In this document: one piece after another, positions 35,017 through 36,827 of the stretch
Numbering within the stretch: the stretch's first letter is position 1
How the letters are laid out: each line of letters starts with the position of its first letter
NCBI GenBank assembly: GCA_020629055.1
Contig: JAHDEB010000041.1
Location: 1-36,827, forward strand
DNA length: 36,827 nucleotides
Direction: 5' to 3'
From: Chloroflexota bacterium
GTDB taxonomy: Bacteria; Chloroflexota; Anaerolineae; Promineifilales; Promineifilaceae
The notes under the pieces: model-generated
What the model saw: only the letters and a program-made list of their open reading frames with translations
Databases searched by the model: none
Told to the model about the DNA's origin: nothing
Program-made: the position numbers and the translations under genes

Positions 35017-36503
35017 AATTTCAACACAACTCCAATTGTTCGGGCCAGAATGTAAAAGTCTAAAGGAAGCGACCAGTGACGCAAGTAATAAAAGTCATAT
35101 TGGAGCTTCATCATTGCATCTTCAACAGTATTCCCGTATTCATATTTAATTTGCGCCCATCCTGTCAGACCTGGTTTAACCATTAAACGTACATCAAAAA
35201 AATCTACGCTTTCCCTCAATTGCTTTACAAATTGGGGCCTTTCAGGTCTCGGACCGATAAAACTCATTTCACCAATAAGTATATTCCAAAGTTGCGGGAG
35301 TTCATCTATTCGAGCCTTTCGAAGCAACCGCCCTACACTTGTTATGCGTGGGTCATCCTTACTGGCCCAGCGTGCTTGGCCATTGCTTTCCGAATCGATA
35401 AACATCGTTCTAAATTTGAGTATTTCAAAATGCTCCCCTCCGCGACCGACGCGAGTTTGTCGATAAAATATTGGACCCTCGGATGTAAGTTTTATAGCCA
35501 ATATTGCAACAGGAACAATCAGTATAATCACGGGCAGAAAACTCACAACTAATATCAGATCGAGGAGTCTTTTAAAAATCAACTGCCCTCGAGAGAAAAC
35601 ACGTCGACCTTGAATTGCGTTTAGTGCCCAGGCTTCATCAATTGATTTTGTCGGGGTGCGCTGATAAATTGTTTCATACAATTCAGCCATTTGAGAAACG
35701 CGGATGCCTAGCGACTGAGATCGGATCAGTGTACTAAATAGCGAGGAGCCAACCTTTTCTTCTCCGGCAAGGACAATCTCGTTTATTGAATGCTTGCTCA
35801 ATATTCCTTCAAGATTATTTAGGGTTCCCAACACTTTTGAACTGTCAACTGAAACCTGACTTACTTCGTCCTCTGAAACGAAGCCAATGATTTCATATTT
35901 TAGGGGCCGGACACGATCAATTGCAGCTTGAATTTCTTGGGCCTTAGGCCCAGCCCCTATAACGAGCATCGAGTGATTCCACGCTACAAGATTTGAAAGC
36001 CAAATGTAAAGTGTTCTCCAGAGTATCATAGACACCGGCAAGAGTGCTGCCACACCAATTCTTAACACATTAAATTTAGTTTTAGGGAAAAAGAAATAAG
36101 AGGCAACGATTAATAATAAGATAGGTACCATCGCAATAAAAATGCGTGATACAGTTAAAAGCCAATTATAAGATGTTGGGATGTCATACAGATTTGACAT
36201 TTTGGCCATTAAATGCCAAATAAAAACGAGGATAAGACCAGCTTCCCAATAGTTTGCTAGTGTTTCAAACACTAAACTATTTAAATCTTTCGCGTCTGAC
36301 GGAATATCGATAACTAAGAAATTCCAAATCATTGTTGAAAGTATCAGAACAATAATAAAAATACTTAAGTCAATTGACATAAGTAAGACGCGTCTTTCGG
36401 AAATTGGAGCTTGAAAGCGCCCTTCGAATATATTTTTTCCTGATTTCCGGTAATTGTTTGAAACTGGTGGGTATGTTTGATTATCTGATGCTTGAATGTT
36501 CAT
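35004..36503 (-). CDS. Polyprenyl-phosphate sugar-1-phosphate transferase (initiating enzyme)
   Basis: About 499 residues of the WbaP/CpsE type. The N-terminal half has four membrane helices and a Rossmann-like CoA_binding_3 domain (LVIGAGPKAQEIQAAIDRV). A fifth helix (LDLILVVSFLPVIILIVPVA) leads into the bacterial sugar transferase domain with YRQTRVGRGG, ILKFRTM, LRKARIDELPQLWNI, GEMSFIGPRPE and VKPGLTGWAQI. It puts the first sugar phosphate on undecaprenyl phosphate and so starts the repeat unit. An upstream TTG at 36551 keeps the frame open, but ATG 36503 with GGGA about 8 bases before it is preferred. It is the first gene of the cluster. Confidence 0.95.
   Translation of the reverse strand: MNIQASDNQTYPPVSNNYRKSGKNIFEGRFQAPISERRVLLMSIDLSIFIIVLILSTMIWNFLVIDIPSDAKDLNSLVFETLANYWEAGLILVFIWHLMAKMSNLYDIPTSYNWLLTVSRIFIAMVPILLLIVASYFFFPKTKFNVLRIGVAALLPVSMILWRTLYIWLSNLVAWNHSMLVIGAGPKAQEIQAAIDRVRPLKYEIIGFVSEDEVSQVSVDSSKVLGTLNNLEGILSKHSINEIVLAGEEKVGSSLFSTLIRSQSLGIRVSQMAELYETIYQRTPTKSIDEAWALNAIQGRRVFSRGQLIFKRLLDLILVVSFLPVIILIVPVAILAIKLTSEGPIFYRQTRVGRGGEHFEILKFRTMFIDSESNGQARWASKDDPRITSVGRLLRKARIDELPQLWNILIGEMSFIGPRPERPQFVKQLRESVDFFDVRLMVKPGLTGWAQIKYEYGNTVEDAMMKLQYDFYYLRHWSLPLDFYILARTIGVVLKLKGL
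36258..36274. repeat. Intragenic 8-bp near-palindrome
   Basis: TAGTGTTT-C-AAACACTA inside the membrane part of the initiating transferase gene; outer AGTT/AACT can extend the stem after a 2-base bulge. No function is evident. Confidence 0.6.
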
Positions 36504-36827
36504 ATCGGTTCCCGCGTAACTTCGATGATTAGTGATTTGATGACAATGCAAAGCCCGTTATCCACTACGACCAATTAATAAAATTGTCGCAAAATAAACT
36601 TTGAGAAGGCTGGCGTTTAATTTGAAGCGTGTCAAGTTAAAATCTCTATACTGAGAGAGAGAGTTTGTGGTATTCTCATTTCCGTTCATCAAAATTTATC
36701 TACTAAAAATGTGTTGGATTTTATGACACCATATAAATCCTTACCTTGAAATGGCAGGCCCCCCATAGACACTCCTTCCAAAAAGAATCAATTAGATATA
36801 ATCATATTAAAATTTATGTATTAACTA
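36504..36827 (-). other. AT-rich leader of the polysaccharide cluster
   Basis: About 320 bases upstream of the first cluster gene, with no recognisable long gene. It contains an (AG)n tract, GAGAGAGAGAG, at 36653-36663. A TTGACA lies on the minus strand at 36630-36635, but without a matching -10 box at normal spacing. It also holds a short open frame with a strong ribosome binding site (listed separately). The cluster promoter is probably here or just outside the window. Confidence 0.4.
36689..36766 (-). CDS. Possible 25-codon leader peptide
   Basis: ATG at 36764-36766 is preceded by AAGGAG at 5 bases, one of the best ribosome binding sites in the window. The frame runs 25 codons (MGGLPFQGKDLYGVIKSN and seven more) to a TGA at 36689. 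It has no known relatives that I can recall and no obvious regulatory codon run. It could be a leader peptide for the polysaccharide cluster, a remnant of a gene, or chance. Confidence 0.3.
   Translation of the reverse strand: MGGLPFQGKDLYGVIKSNTFLVDKF

Noticed and set aside
36796..36802. A TATAAT on the plus strand near the right end as a promoter
   Set aside because: No -35 box at suitable spacing and the region is AT-rich, so the match is likely chance.
1..36827. CRISPR arrays, tRNA or rRNA genes, transposases, integrases or phage genes
   Set aside because: Looked for on both strands by eye; no spaced direct repeats, RNA gene signatures or mobile-element proteins were found.

Overview
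The window looks like chromosomal DNA of a free-living bacterium, most likely a Chloroflexota member (Anaerolineae-like). This is an inference from the gene mix: an ArsA ATPase with an Hsp20-like tail, a YugP-type zinc peptidase, a DUF4342 protein, and an S41 peptidase carrying an acidic linker and a PPC domain. No rRNA or marker search could be run. Several genes have AGGA/GAGG ribosome binding sites, GTG and TTG starts occur, and there are good Rho-independent terminators. The hexamer CGGCCG is strikingly frequent in the left two fifths and absent from the last ~8.7 kb.

Left part (1-14404): mostly small transcription units with housekeeping or stress roles. A MerA-like flavin disulfide reductase and a TVP38/TMEM64 membrane protein lie on the minus strand. 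An ArsA ATPase, an AI-2E family transporter, and a membrane protein followed by a DUF4342 protein lie on the plus strand. Release factor 3, a secreted S41 peptidase and a YugP-like zinc peptidase are on the minus strand. A GNAT acetyltransferase and a homocysteine S-methyltransferase are on the plus strand and end exactly where the next minus-strand gene ends. Four clear terminators and one good promoter separate these units.

Right part (14405-36503): about 22 kb of minus-strand genes forming a surface polysaccharide cluster, transcribed from right to left. In transcription order: polyprenyl-phosphate sugar-1-phosphate transferase, GT39-like membrane glycosyltransferase, Wzz-type chain-length protein fused to a degenerate tyrosine-kinase domain, a decayed family-4 glycosyltransferase, SGNH hydrolase, unknown membrane protein, methyltransferase, second GT39-like protein, NAD-dependent epimerase, asparagine synthase-like amidotransferase, carbamoyltransferase, DUF457 membrane hydrolase, GT4, GT2, Wzx-type flippase, methyltransferase, polysaccharide deacetylase, GT2 and UDP-sugar epimerase. 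Many junctions overlap or abut, which suggests co-transcription. The parts fit a Wzx/Wzy-type pathway: priming on undecaprenyl phosphate, sugar addition, decoration (amidation, carbamoylation, methylation, deacetylation, perhaps O-acyl editing), flipping and length control. No Wzy polymerase is recognisable.

The most informative observations are the decayed GT4 gene in what looks like an empty 659-base gap (31152-31810), the loss of all nucleotide-binding motifs in the Wzz kinase domain, and the CGGCCG gradient, which suggests that the promoter-proximal end of the polysaccharide cluster was acquired separately. No CRISPR array, tRNA, rRNA, transposase or integrase was seen.
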